DNA of 64,000 nt from Paraburkholderia megapolitana (GTDB lineage: Bacteria; Pseudomonadota; Gammaproteobacteria; Burkholderiales; Burkholderiaceae), in contig NZ_CP041743.1 of assembly GCF_007556815.1 (NCBI RefSeq), positions 2,267,001-2,331,000 of the forward strand, in the 5' to 3' direction. Position 1 is the stretch's first letter. Every line of letters starts with the position of its first letter. The translations under genes and the position numbers were made by a program. Positions 16,131-24,259 of the stretch are shown in pieces. Below the pieces are notes generated by a model that was not told the origin of the DNA, did no database searches, and was given only the letters and a program-made list of their open reading frames with translations.

Positions 16131-17027
16131 TCACAGGCTGTCACCGGCATCGTGTACTGCCTGCGCGATCGCTTCGGCGACGGCCTGGACGCGCGGTGAG
16201 CGTCGCACGTCAGGATGAACGGCGAGCCAGATCTCGCGTTCCACATCGCATACGACGTCGGTATTGAGAACGGTCAACGCATCATCGCCGTTCGCGATAA
16301 AGCCCGGTAACAAGGCCACGCCGGCACCGGCGCGGCACGCCTGGTAGATCGACGTGAGGTCGTTCGCGATCAGCGCGAACGGCCGGGCTCCCGCGAACTG
16401 CACGAGCCACTGCTGCTGCGGCGCATCTGCGAGCGCTTCGTTGTAGCCGATGAATTCCCATTCGCTGGGCGCCCGGCTACGCCAGTGCGCGGTAGCACGC
16501 AGTGAGAACCGCATCGTGCCGAGCTTGCGCGCGGCGAGCCCGGGTTCCGGTGGGCGGCCGAGCCGCACCGCAAGATCCGCTTCGCGGCGAAACAGGTTCG
16601 CAGCCCGCGCTTCGCCGACGATATCGAGCTGGATGCGAGGCCATGCACGCCGCCATACCGCGAGCCGGGGCACCAGAAAATGGCTGCCGAACCCGGGCGG
16701 CACCGACAACCGCACCGTGCCCTGCAGCGACACCGCGCCGCGCGATGCGCGTTCGAACGCATGCGCTTCTTCTTCGATGCGCACCGCGTGATCGACCAGC
16801 AACTGGCCTTCGGTTGTTAATGGCCAGCCGCGCGGCAGCCGGTCGAACAGACGCACGCCGAGCATCTGCTCCATCGCGTCGATGCGGCGCGCGACTGTCG
16901 AATGCTGGACGCCCAGCGTGCGCGCGGCCCCGGAGAGGCTGCCGCCACGTGCCGCCGCCAGAAAATAGCGGATGTCGTCCCATTGCAGGCCGGGCACGGG
17001 CTTCGAGCTATCTGTCGAATTTTGCAC
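16131..17027 (-). CDS. LysR family transcriptional regulator
   Basis: A 298-residue LysR protein with the helix-turn-helix GSLSGAARTLGVQHSTVARR in residues about 29-48 and a C-terminal effector domain. The QHSTVARRIDAMEQMLGVRLFDR sequence places it in the clade often paired with oxidoreductases. It is divergent from the quinone oxidoreductase at 17110, separated by 82 bp, and probably regulates it. Confidence 0.9.
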   Translation of the reverse strand: MQNSTDSSKPVPGLQWDDIRYFLAAARGGSLSGAARTLGVQHSTVARRIDAMEQMLGVRLFDRLPRGWPLTTEGQLLVDHAVRIEEEAHAFERASRGAVSLQGTVRLSVPPGFGSHFLVPRLAVWRRAWPRIQLDIVGEARAANLFRREADLAVRLGRPPEPGLAARKLGTMRFSLRATAHWRSRAPSEWEFIGYNEALADAPQQQWLVQFAGARPFALIANDLTSIYQACRAGAGVALLPGFIANGDDALTVLNTDVVCDVEREIWLAVHPDVRRSPRVQAVAEAIAQAVHDAGDSL

Positions 17028-17109
17028 AGTAGTTGACGATTTATCTGGAATTCCAATCGATTATGCACGAAGCCTATGATCGCCCATTGTCAATTGATGG
17101 AGTGCAGCG

Positions 17110-18096
17110 ATGGGACAGCGTGACGCGTATCAGATCGGTTTCGAAGCCTATGGCGACGCGGGGGTGTTGCGGATGTTTTCGAATCCGGTGCCGGCGCCGG
17201 CCGCCGGCGAGGTGCAGATCCGGCAGACGGCCGTGGGCGTGAATTTCGTCGACGTCTACTTCCGCTCTGGTCTGTATCGTCTGCCGCAGTTGCCGGCCGT
17301 GCCTGGCGTCGAGGCGGCGGGCGTCGTGGAAGCGGTGGGGCTGGGTGTCGACGGCATCCAGACCGGCCAGCGCGTCGTGTATGGCGGCATGCCGCCCGGC
17401 AGCTATACGAATCTGCGCAACCTGCCGGCCGATCGTGTGCTGCCGGTGCCCGACGGCATCTCCTATGAAACGGCCGCCGCCGCGCTTTTGCGTGGTGTAA
17501 CCAGCTGGATGCTGCTGCGGCGCGTACGCGAACTGAAGCCTGGCGACACGCTGCTCGTCCACGCGGCGGCGGGCGGCCTCGGACTCATTCTCGTGCAGTG
17601 GGCGAAATCGCTCGGTGCGCGCGTGATCGGGACGGTCGGGTCGCGCGAGAAGGCGGCGCTGGCGCTCGCGCACGGGCTCGATCAGGCGGTGCTGTATCGC
17701 GACGAGGATTTCGTCGAAGCAGCCCGTGAGTTTGGCGGCGGGGCGGGCGTCGACTACGCGGTGGATGGCATCGGTGGCGATACGCTGCGGCGTACGCTGG
17801 GTGCAGTGAAGCCGTTCGGAATGGTGGCGAGCGTCGGGCAGGTTGCCGGAGAGGCCGCGCCTGTTTCGCTCGACGAACTCGGCCCCGCACGTTCGATCGC
17901 CCTCGCGCGGCCGAGTGTGCTCGGCCTCATGCGTGACACGGTGCAGTACCAGCGCGCGGCACGCGAAACACTGGATCGCGTGGCAGGCGGTCTGCACGTC
18001 GAGATCGGCGAGCGCCTGGCGCTCCAGCGCGCGGCGGATGCACACCGGCGAATGGAAACCGGTGCGACGACGGGCTCGGTGATTCTGATTCCCTGA
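17110..18096 (+). CDS. NADPH:quinone oxidoreductase (QOR family)
   Basis: A 328-residue zinc-free medium-chain dehydrogenase of the QOR family, which reduces quinones with NADPH. NFVDVYFRSGLYRLP and PAVPGVEAAGVVEAVG form the catalytic N-domain. HAAAGGLGLILVQWAKSLGA carries the NADPH Rossmann motif AAAGGLG. It ends with the typical HRRMETGATTGSVILIP. The ATG at 17110 has a modest GGAGTGCAGCG before it. It is divergent from a LysR gene and probably serves oxidative or electrophile stress. Confidence 0.92.
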   Translation: MGQRDAYQIGFEAYGDAGVLRMFSNPVPAPAAGEVQIRQTAVGVNFVDVYFRSGLYRLPQLPAVPGVEAAGVVEAVGLGVDGIQTGQRVVYGGMPPGSYTNLRNLPADRVLPVPDGISYETAAAALLRGVTSWMLLRRVRELKPGDTLLVHAAAGGLGLILVQWAKSLGARVIGTVGSREKAALALAHGLDQAVLYRDEDFVEAAREFGGGAGVDYAVDGIGGDTLRRTLGAVKPFGMVASVGQVAGEAAPVSLDELGPARSIALARPSVLGLMRDTVQYQRAARETLDRVAGGLHVEIGERLALQRAADAHRRMETGATTGSVILIP

Positions 18097-18119
18097 TTCC
18101 GTAGAGCCTTGTCTGTGCC

Positions 18120-18401
18120 TCAGGGGTGCGAGTAAATCGACTGAGTCGACAGCCGGGGCGTAATACGCCGACGATGCTTCTTGATCTTGTGCTTCGGCCG
18201 TTTCGTCGGACGCGCTTCGGCTTGTCGCCGTGCCTGCATCTGGGGCTGCGCCGCTGGTGTCGCCGGCTGAGGCGCGGCGGCGGGCTGCAACGTGGACTGT
18301 CCTTCGCCGAAGCGATAGGTCTGCGAGGTTTGCGCGTGCGCCGCGAGCGGCAGCACCGGCAACGCGAGCGCGGCGAGCGCGAGGTAGTGCGAAAACTTCA
18401 T
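18120..18401 (-). CDS. Small secreted basic protein, unknown function
   Basis: A 93-residue protein with a clear signal peptide (MKFSHYLALAALALPVLPLA, AHA cleavage near residue 23). A low-complexity Ala/Pro/Gln stretch follows, then a strongly basic tail (KRPKHKIKKHRRR) and a short hydrophobic-polar end. AGGAG lies six bases before the ATG. I do not recognise the family. A periplasmic polyanion- or wall-binding role would fit the charge, but this is speculation. Confidence 0.72.
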   Translation of the reverse strand: MKFSHYLALAALALPVLPLAAHAQTSQTYRFGEGQSTLQPAAAPQPATPAAQPQMQARRQAEARPTKRPKHKIKKHRRRITPRLSTQSIYSHP

Positions 18402-18516
18402 GAGGGCTCCTGTTCGGCAAGGGTGTCAGGATACCGCAGGGCTACAAGTGCAACGCTGCGTCCGGGGCCTTGGGAGGATCGGGCGGATCGCGTGGATCGG
18501 CATCGCAACCGTAGCT

Positions 18517-19398
18517 TCAGCTCCGCACAGGCTCCCGCCGCGCAAATCGCCTGGCTCCCGCCACGCAGGCGACGACAGCGACCGTAACCGCGATCATCGC
18601 CGGCGGCACCGGCTCGTGCAGCAGCCCGGCCGCCAGCACGAGACCGAAGAACGGTTGCAGCAACTGCAACTGTCCCACCCCTGCGATACCGCCGAGTGCG
18701 AGCCCGCGGTACCAGAACACGAAGCCGATCAGCATGCTGAACAGCGACACATACGCTAGGCCCCACAGCGCGGCATGACTGACGCCGTCGAACGAGGCGG
18801 GCCGTAGCCACCAGGCGAGCGGCAGCATGGCCGGCAGCGACAGGACGAGCGCCCACGAGATCACCTGCCAGCCACCCAGATGCCGCGACAGCCGCGCGCC
18901 TTCCGCATAACCGAGCCCGCACGCGACAATCGCCGCGAGCATCAACGTATCGCCGGCGAGCGACGCCGTCACCCCGTTGCGCGCCGCAAACCCCACGACC
19001 GCCGTACTGCCGAGCGCCGAGAAAATCCAGAAGGCCGGCTGCGGCCGCTCGCCGCCGCGCAGTACGCCGAAGATCGCGGTCGCGAGCGGTAGCAGCCCGA
19101 TGAACACGATCGCATGCGCCGACGTGACATGACGCAGCGCGAGCGCGGTCAGCAGCGGAAAACCGACGACGACACCCAGTGCGACGATCAGCAGCGGCAC
19201 GATGTCGCTGCGCGCCGGCCGCTTTTCGCGAAACACGATTAGCAGCGCGAGGGCGAGCACACCGGCAATGGCGGCGCGCGCGAGCGTCAGAAACAGCGGG
19301 TCCAGCCCCTGCACTGCTACGCGCGTGGCCGGCAATGAGCCGCTGAAAATCACCACGCCAATCATGCCGCTGAGCCAACCGTCCGTCGTCTTGTCCAT
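18517..19398 (-). CDS. EamA/DMT family transporter
   Basis: A 293-residue drug/metabolite transporter with about ten membrane segments in two EamA repeats (MIGVVIFSGSLPATRVAV and TLMLAAIVACGLGYAEGARL start the halves). Members export amino acids or other metabolites. It is divergent from the MocR-type regulator at 19509 across a 110-bp region containing three related half-sites, so it is the likely target. MocR/EamA pairs commonly concern amino-acid or vitamin B6-related compounds. Substrate unknown. Confidence 0.88.
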   Translation of the reverse strand: MDKTTDGWLSGMIGVVIFSGSLPATRVAVQGLDPLFLTLARAAIAGVLALALLIVFREKRPARSDIVPLLIVALGVVVGFPLLTALALRHVTSAHAIVFIGLLPLATAIFGVLRGGERPQPAFWIFSALGSTAVVGFAARNGVTASLAGDTLMLAAIVACGLGYAEGARLSRHLGGWQVISWALVLSLPAMLPLAWWLRPASFDGVSHAALWGLAYVSLFSMLIGFVFWYRGLALGGIAGVGQLQLLQPFFGLVLAAGLLHEPVPPAMIAVTVAVVACVAGARRFARREPVRS

Positions 19399-19466
19399 CG
19401 GAGCATCCCTGTGAAGCGCAAGCAGCGAGTATCCGCCGGCGCAGCCGAAAGGGTAAGCTACAGGTC

Positions 19467-19507
19467 AGTACAATTCATTCAAACTGTACTTACAAAGGAG
19501 CAGTACA
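19467..19507. promoter_or_regulatory. Three-half-site operator for the MocR regulator
   Basis: AGTACA at 19467-19472, its inverse TGTACT at 19485-19490 and AGTACA again at 19502-19507 are spaced 17-18 bp apart. The third copy lies between the AAGGAG ribosome site (19495-19500) and the ATG at 19509, so binding there would directly affect the regulator's own expression. Confidence 0.62.
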
Positions 19508-19508
19508 G

Positions 19509-20987
19509 ATGAACCGATCCGGCCAGGACACTCCAGTTGCTACGGGGGTTACCTCGGGCACGCGCGTCGACACCGTCATGGACACATTGCGCGAGCGGAT
19601 CGCCAACCGTTCGCTGATGCCGGGCGCGCGCGTACCGTCGCTGCGCAGCATGACGGGTACGCTCGATGTATCGAAATCGACCGTGGTCGAAGCGTATGAC
19701 CGGCTCGTGGCCGAAGGCGTGCTCGTGGCGCGTCGCGGGTCGGGCTTCTTCGTCTCGGGTCATGCGCCGCCGCTCGCGCTTGCCGATCTCGGACCGCGTC
19801 TGGACCGCGACGTCGATCCGTTGTGGCTCACGCGGCAGTCGCTCGAAGCCGATACGCGTGCGCTGAAGCCGGGCTGCGGCTGGCTGCCGGCATCGTGGCT
19901 GCCCGAGGACGGCGTGCGGCGCGCGTTACGTGCCATCGCGCGCGACCAGACCGCGCAACTCGCCGACTACGCAACGCCGGCCGGCTTGCCGGCATTGCGC
20001 CAGCAACTCGCATGGCGGCTCGGGCAGCATGGCACCGCCGTGCTGCCCGAGCAGATCGTGCTGACGGACAGCGGTACCCAGGCGCTCGATCTCGTGTGCC
20101 GTTTCCTGCTCGAACCGGGCGACACGGTGTTGATCGACGACCCATGCTACTTCAATTTCCAGGCGCTGCTGCGCGCGCATCGGGTGCGGGTGATCGGCGT
20201 GCCATACACGCCGGTCGGCCCCGATCTCGCCGCATTCGAGCAGGCGCTCGTCGCGCATCGGCCGCGGCTCTACGTGACCAATTCCGCGCTCCACAATCCG
20301 ACCGGCGCGACGCTGGCACCGGCGGTAGCGCATCGCTTGCTGAAGCTCGCCTACGAACACGATCTGCTGATCGTCGAGGACGAAATTTTCGCGGATCTCG
20401 AGGACGAACCGGCGCCGCGACTCGCGTCGTTCGACGGGCTGGCGCGTGTCGTATCGATAGGCAGTTTTTCGAAGACGCTGTCCGCCGCCGTGCGTTGCGG
20501 CTACATCGCTGCGCGCAGCGAATGGATCGAACCGCTCATCGATCTGAAGCTCGCGACGTCGTTCGGCAACAGCCAACTCGCGACCGGCGTCGTGCATCGG
20601 TTGCTGGTGGATGGGACATACAGGCGGCACCTCGAAAACCTGCGCGTGCATCTCGCCGATGCGATGGGCGAGACGGTGCGGCGTCTCACTTCGGCGGGTC
20701 TCGCGCTATGGACCCGACCGCGCGCCGGTCTCTTCGTCTGGGCAAGCCTGCCGGACGGGCTCGATGCCGCCGATATCGCGCGTTACGCGCTCACGGAGAA
20801 CATTGTGTTCGCGCCGGGCAACGTGTTCAGTGTGTCGCATGGCGCGACGAGCTTCCTGCGTTTCAACGTGTCGCAATGCAACCGGCCGAAAGTCTACGAA
20901 GCGTTGCAGCGTGCGATGGAACATGCGTCCATCACCGCGCCCGCAACGGCTTCTCCTCGATCAGGCACGTCAGCACGAACGCAATGA
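19509..20987 (+). CDS. MocR/PdxR-type regulator with GntR and aminotransferase-like domains
   Basis: A 492-residue fusion regulator. The N-terminal GntR winged helix covers residues about 18-85 (RIANRSLMPGARVPSLRSM, SKSTVVEAYDRLVAEGVLV). The rest is a class I aminotransferase-like domain with SGTQALDLV, NPTGATLAP and the PLP-lysine motif IGSFSKTLSA. Such proteins use pyridoxal phosphate, alone or with an amine, as a sensor. The neighbouring EamA transporter is the probable target. The last 56 bp overlap the convergent MFS gene, which leaves no room for a separate terminator. Confidence 0.92.
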   Translation: MNRSGQDTPVATGVTSGTRVDTVMDTLRERIANRSLMPGARVPSLRSMTGTLDVSKSTVVEAYDRLVAEGVLVARRGSGFFVSGHAPPLALADLGPRLDRDVDPLWLTRQSLEADTRALKPGCGWLPASWLPEDGVRRALRAIARDQTAQLADYATPAGLPALRQQLAWRLGQHGTAVLPEQIVLTDSGTQALDLVCRFLLEPGDTVLIDDPCYFNFQALLRAHRVRVIGVPYTPVGPDLAAFEQALVAHRPRLYVTNSALHNPTGATLAPAVAHRLLKLAYEHDLLIVEDEIFADLEDEPAPRLASFDGLARVVSIGSFSKTLSAAVRCGYIAARSEWIEPLIDLKLATSFGNSQLATGVVHRLLVDGTYRRHLENLRVHLADAMGETVRRLTSAGLALWTRPRAGLFVWASLPDGLDAADIARYALTENIVFAPGNVFSVSHGATSFLRFNVSQCNRPKVYEALQRAMEHASITAPATASPRSGTSARTQ

Positions 20988-22440
20988 CGGCGAAACAGGC
21001 TGCGAAGAAAAACACCGTGTGCAGCGCGCCTGCGAACGCCTGCAGGTAGTCGTTGCGCAACGCCTCGGGCAACTGCTGGATCGTCGCCGGGCTGAGCGTG
21101 TGGGGTAGTTCCGTGCCGGCCGGCACGAGCCGTTGCAGCCGTGTGGCGACGCCATTCGAGAACACCGCGCCAAACGACGCAGCACCGATCGAGCCGCCGA
21201 TCGAACGGGCCAGCGTCACCCCCGACGTTGCGACACCGATGTGCTTCGGATCGGCGGCGCTTTGCACCGCGAGTATCAGCACCTGCATCACCATCCCGAG
21301 ACCGCAGCCAAGCAGCCCCGTGTACAGGAACATCAGGTGCAGCGGCGTGTCGACCTTCAGCGTGGCGAGCAGCACCAGCGCGATGCTGACCAGAAACGTG
21401 CCGGTGATCGGGAACATACGGTACTTGCCGATCTTGCTGATCACGCGGCCGATCACGGCCGACATCACGAGCAGGCCACCCATCATCGGCAGCATCTGCA
21501 TGCCGGCCTGGGTCGGCGTCGAACCCTTGACGATCTGCAGATACAGCGGCAGGAACGTCACCGAGCCGACCAGCGCGACACCGACGATAAAGTTGACGAG
21601 GCTCGAGAGCAGAAACGTGCGCTCGCGAAACAGTTCGAGCGGGATGATCGGCTCCGGCGCGTTGCGCTCTTCGTAGATAAAGCCGCCGATCGAAATCAGC
21701 CCCATCACCAGCGTGCACCACAGTTGCGCCGACGACCACGGCAGGATCGTGCCGCCCTGGCTCGTGAAGAGAATGATGCCGGTGAGCGCGAACGTGAGAA
21801 ACGCGGCGCCCATGTAGTCGATGGTGTGCCGGACTTGTGTCACGTGCGGCTTGAACACCGCGCCGATCACGGCGAACGACATCAGGCCCAGCGGTACGTT
21901 GATATAGAAAATCCAGCGCCACGACAGATGCTCGACGAGAAAGCCGCCGAGCAGCGGACCGACGATCGTCGCAAGCGCGAACACACCGGCGAACAGCCCC
22001 TGATAGCGCCCGCGTCCGGCTGGCGGCACGACGTCGGCGATCGCCGACATCGTCACCACCAGCAGACCGCCGCCGCCGAGACCTTGCAGCGCGCGCAGCA
22101 GGATCAGTTGCGTCATGTTCTGCGCGAGCCCGCACAGCACCGAGCCGACGAGAAAGACGCCGATCGCGGCCTGCAACACGATCTTGCGGCCGAACTGATC
22201 GCCGAACTTGCCGTACAGCGGCACCACGACCGTCGACGAGAGGATGTAGGCGGTCACGACCCACGACAGGTTGGCCAGCCCGCCCAGTTCGCCGACGATG
22301 GTAGGTAGCGCGGTCGACACGATGGTCTGGTCGAGCGCGGACAGCAGCGTGACCAGCAGCAGCGCCGAAAGCAGCAGGCGCAGCGGCGGGTGGGCAGGCG
22401 CACTGGCAACGGGCGCGGAGACGGTGGTATCGAGGTTCAT
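20932..22440 (-). CDS. EmrB/QacA (DHA2) family MFS multidrug transporter
   Basis: A 502-residue, 14-segment MFS exporter. SALDQTIVSTALPTIVGELG (first helix, motif D1), YGKFGDQFGRKIVLQAAI (motif A) and VGPLLGGFLVEHLSWRWIFY (motif C) are clear. It is proton-coupled by family. The TetR gene at 22535 is divergent and close, so it probably represses this pump. The C-terminus overlaps the convergent MocR gene by 56 bp. Substrates cannot be inferred. Confidence 0.92.
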   Translation of the reverse strand: MNLDTTVSAPVASAPAHPPLRLLLSALLLVTLLSALDQTIVSTALPTIVGELGGLANLSWVVTAYILSSTVVVPLYGKFGDQFGRKIVLQAAIGVFLVGSVLCGLAQNMTQLILLRALQGLGGGGLLVVTMSAIADVVPPAGRGRYQGLFAGVFALATIVGPLLGGFLVEHLSWRWIFYINVPLGLMSFAVIGAVFKPHVTQVRHTIDYMGAAFLTFALTGIILFTSQGGTILPWSSAQLWCTLVMGLISIGGFIYEERNAPEPIIPLELFRERTFLLSSLVNFIVGVALVGSVTFLPLYLQIVKGSTPTQAGMQMLPMMGGLLVMSAVIGRVISKIGKYRMFPITGTFLVSIALVLLATLKVDTPLHLMFLYTGLLGCGLGMVMQVLILAVQSAADPKHIGVATSGVTLARSIGGSIGAASFGAVFSNGVATRLQRLVPAGTELPHTLSPATIQQLPEALRNDYLQAFAGALHTVFFFAACFAVIAFVLTCLIEEKPLRAR

Positions 22441-22468
22441 GGGAACGGGCAGCCGGGGATCCGGCCTT

Positions 22469-22499
22469 GAAATTAATTAACGACGAGATTAATATATTC
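22469..22499. promoter_or_regulatory. AT-rich imperfect palindrome in the MFS/TetR divergent region
   Basis: A 31-bp AT-rich element with GAA/TTC ends and two TTAAT-type cores lies between the divergent MFS and TetR start codons, in otherwise GC-rich DNA. It is the probable TetR binding site and may carry both promoters. The symmetry is imperfect. Confidence 0.4.
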
Positions 22500-22534
22500 G
22501 ACAATTCCCTGTTCGTCAAATCCGAAACACTTAC

Positions 22535-23245
22535 ATGGCCACGACCCGATCCGCCACAAACACGTTGAAACCGAAGGAACGCAAGCCGCGCGTTGCCGCC
22601 ACGCCGCCGCGTCGTCCCGGCCGCCCAACGGGCAGCGCGCGCGGGCCGGAACAGCGCGCCCGGTTACTCGACGTGGCGCTCGAACTGTTCGCAAGGCAGG
22701 GCATCTTCGATACGACGCTCGGTGCGATTGCCCGCGAGGCCGGATTCACGCCGGCAATGGTCCATTACTACTTCAAGACCCGCGAGCAGTTGATCGACGT
22801 GCTGATCGACGAGCGCTTCCTGCCGCTGCGCGCCGAACTCGGCAATCCGTTCGGGGAGCATCCCGACGATCCGCTCGCGGGCATCACGCAACTGGCGCGT
22901 CGGCTCGTCGATGTGTCGAGCCGGTACCCGTGGTTTCCGGCGTTATGGATACGCGAAGTGATCACCGAAGGCGGGTTACTGCGGCAGCGCATGTTCGAGC
23001 GTTTCGGCGATGCGCATCAGAAGGAGTCGGTGGCGGCGATTGCCAGGTGGCAGAAGGCGGGCCGGCTGAATGCGGATATCGAGCCGTCGCTGGTGTTTCT
23101 CACGGTGCTCGGGCTGACAATTTTGCCGCTCGCGACGTCGAAGATGTGGCGCAACGATCCGGTGCGCAAGTCGCTGACCGCGAACGACATCGCGCGGCAC
23201 GCCGTCGCGCTGCTGACGCACGGCGCCGGACCGCAGCGCGACTAG
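22535..23245 (+). CDS. TetR family transcriptional regulator
   Basis: A 236-residue TetR regulator. A basic, Pro-rich 35-residue leader (KPKERKPRVAATPPRRPGRP) precedes the helix-turn-helix (LDVALELFARQGIFDTTLGA, then GFTPAMVHYYFKTREQLID). The C-terminal ligand domain is followed by a short tail. It is divergent from the EmrB-type pump at 20932-22440, its likely target. The ATG lacks a strong ribosome site. Confidence 0.9.
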   Translation: MATTRSATNTLKPKERKPRVAATPPRRPGRPTGSARGPEQRARLLDVALELFARQGIFDTTLGAIAREAGFTPAMVHYYFKTREQLIDVLIDERFLPLRAELGNPFGEHPDDPLAGITQLARRLVDVSSRYPWFPALWIREVITEGGLLRQRMFERFGDAHQKESVAAIARWQKAGRLNADIEPSLVFLTVLGLTILPLATSKMWRNDPVRKSLTANDIARHAVALLTHGAGPQRD

Positions 23246-23247
23246 CG

Positions 23248-24147
23248 CTAGATTTTCGTATCGGCGAACAGCCGCTCGGTCAGGAAGTCGACGAACACGC
23301 GCAGCTTTGGCGAGAGCTGTTTGCTCGACGGCCAGAGCACCGAGAATTGTCCTTCGTGTTCGAGATAGTCCTTGAGCACGAGCCGTAGCGTTCCATTGCG
23401 AATGTCGTCGCGCACCAGAAAGTCGGGCATGTAGCCGATGCCGAGTCCCAGCACCGTGGCGCCGCGCAACGCTTCCATGTTGTTGCAGGTGAGCGCGACG
23501 TGGCAATTCGCCATGAAGTTCTCGGGCTGGTCGCGAATGTTCCAGTCGTGCAGCTTGCCCGTGGTCGGAAAGCGGAAGCGCAGACACGTGTGCTGCGTGA
23601 GATCGGCGGGGACGGCGGGTTCGCCGTGCCGCGCAAGGTAGTTCGGCGTCGCGCACAGCACGAAGCGAAACGGTCCGAGCCGGCGCGCGGTCAACTGCGA
23701 ATCGGCGAGCTCGCCGCTGCGGATCGCCGCGTCGAAACCACCTTCAATCACGTCGACGATGCGATCGTTGAAATCCAGCTCGAGATCGACCTCCGGATAG
23801 CGCGCGATGAACTCCGGCACGACCGGCAGCAGGAACCGGTAACCGATGGTCGGCAGCGTCACGCGCAGGCGGCCGCGCGGCGCTGCGTTGGCCTGCATCA
23901 TCATCGTTTCGGCGTCGCCCAGCGCATCGAGAATGCGCCGGCAGTGCTCGTAGAACCGCTCGCCGTCTTCGGTCAGACTGACGCGCCGGGTGCTCCGCTG
24001 CAATAGCCGTACGCCCAGATGTGCCTCGAGCCGCGCGACGCTCTTGCCGACCGCCGATGCCGTCAATCCGAGCTGACGCGACGCACCGATAAAACTCAGC
24101 GCTTCGGCTGTGTGCACGAACGCGACGATTCCAGTGAGATTTTCCAT
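23248..24147 (-). CDS. LysR family transcriptional regulator
   Basis: A 299-residue LysR protein of the CrgA/AphB-like type. The start MENLTGIVAFVHTAEALSF (ATG 24145-24147) places the helix-turn-helix SFIGASRQLGLTASAVGKSV correctly; the upstream in-frame extension is not needed. It is divergent from the MFS gene at 24260 (112 bp) and convergent with the TetR gene, whose stop is two bases away. Confidence 0.9.
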   Translation of the reverse strand: MENLTGIVAFVHTAEALSFIGASRQLGLTASAVGKSVARLEAHLGVRLLQRSTRRVSLTEDGERFYEHCRRILDALGDAETMMMQANAAPRGRLRVTLPTIGYRFLLPVVPEFIARYPEVDLELDFNDRIVDVIEGGFDAAIRSGELADSQLTARRLGPFRFVLCATPNYLARHGEPAVPADLTQHTCLRFRFPTTGKLHDWNIRDQPENFMANCHVALTCNNMEALRGATVLGLGIGYMPDFLVRDDIRNGTLRLVLKDYLEHEGQFSVLWPSSKQLSPKLRVFVDFLTERLFADTKI

Positions 24148-24259
24148 TGCCGATTCCGGAATTTGAGTCCGTGGTGATTGTACATCGGCGTTATTTATCA
24201 ACATGGTGTCCGTAATTAGACTGGGAGGCATTCAAACCGCCTTCTCTACGGAAACCGTC

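Noticed and set aside
17085..17101. CCAT...ATGG inverted pair in the LysR/quinone oxidoreductase gap
   Set aside because: Four-base arms are too short to support a specific operator call.
17074..18420. 448-codon minus-strand open frame over the quinone oxidoreductase
   Set aside because: Antisense shadow of a gene with clear cofactor and family motifs.
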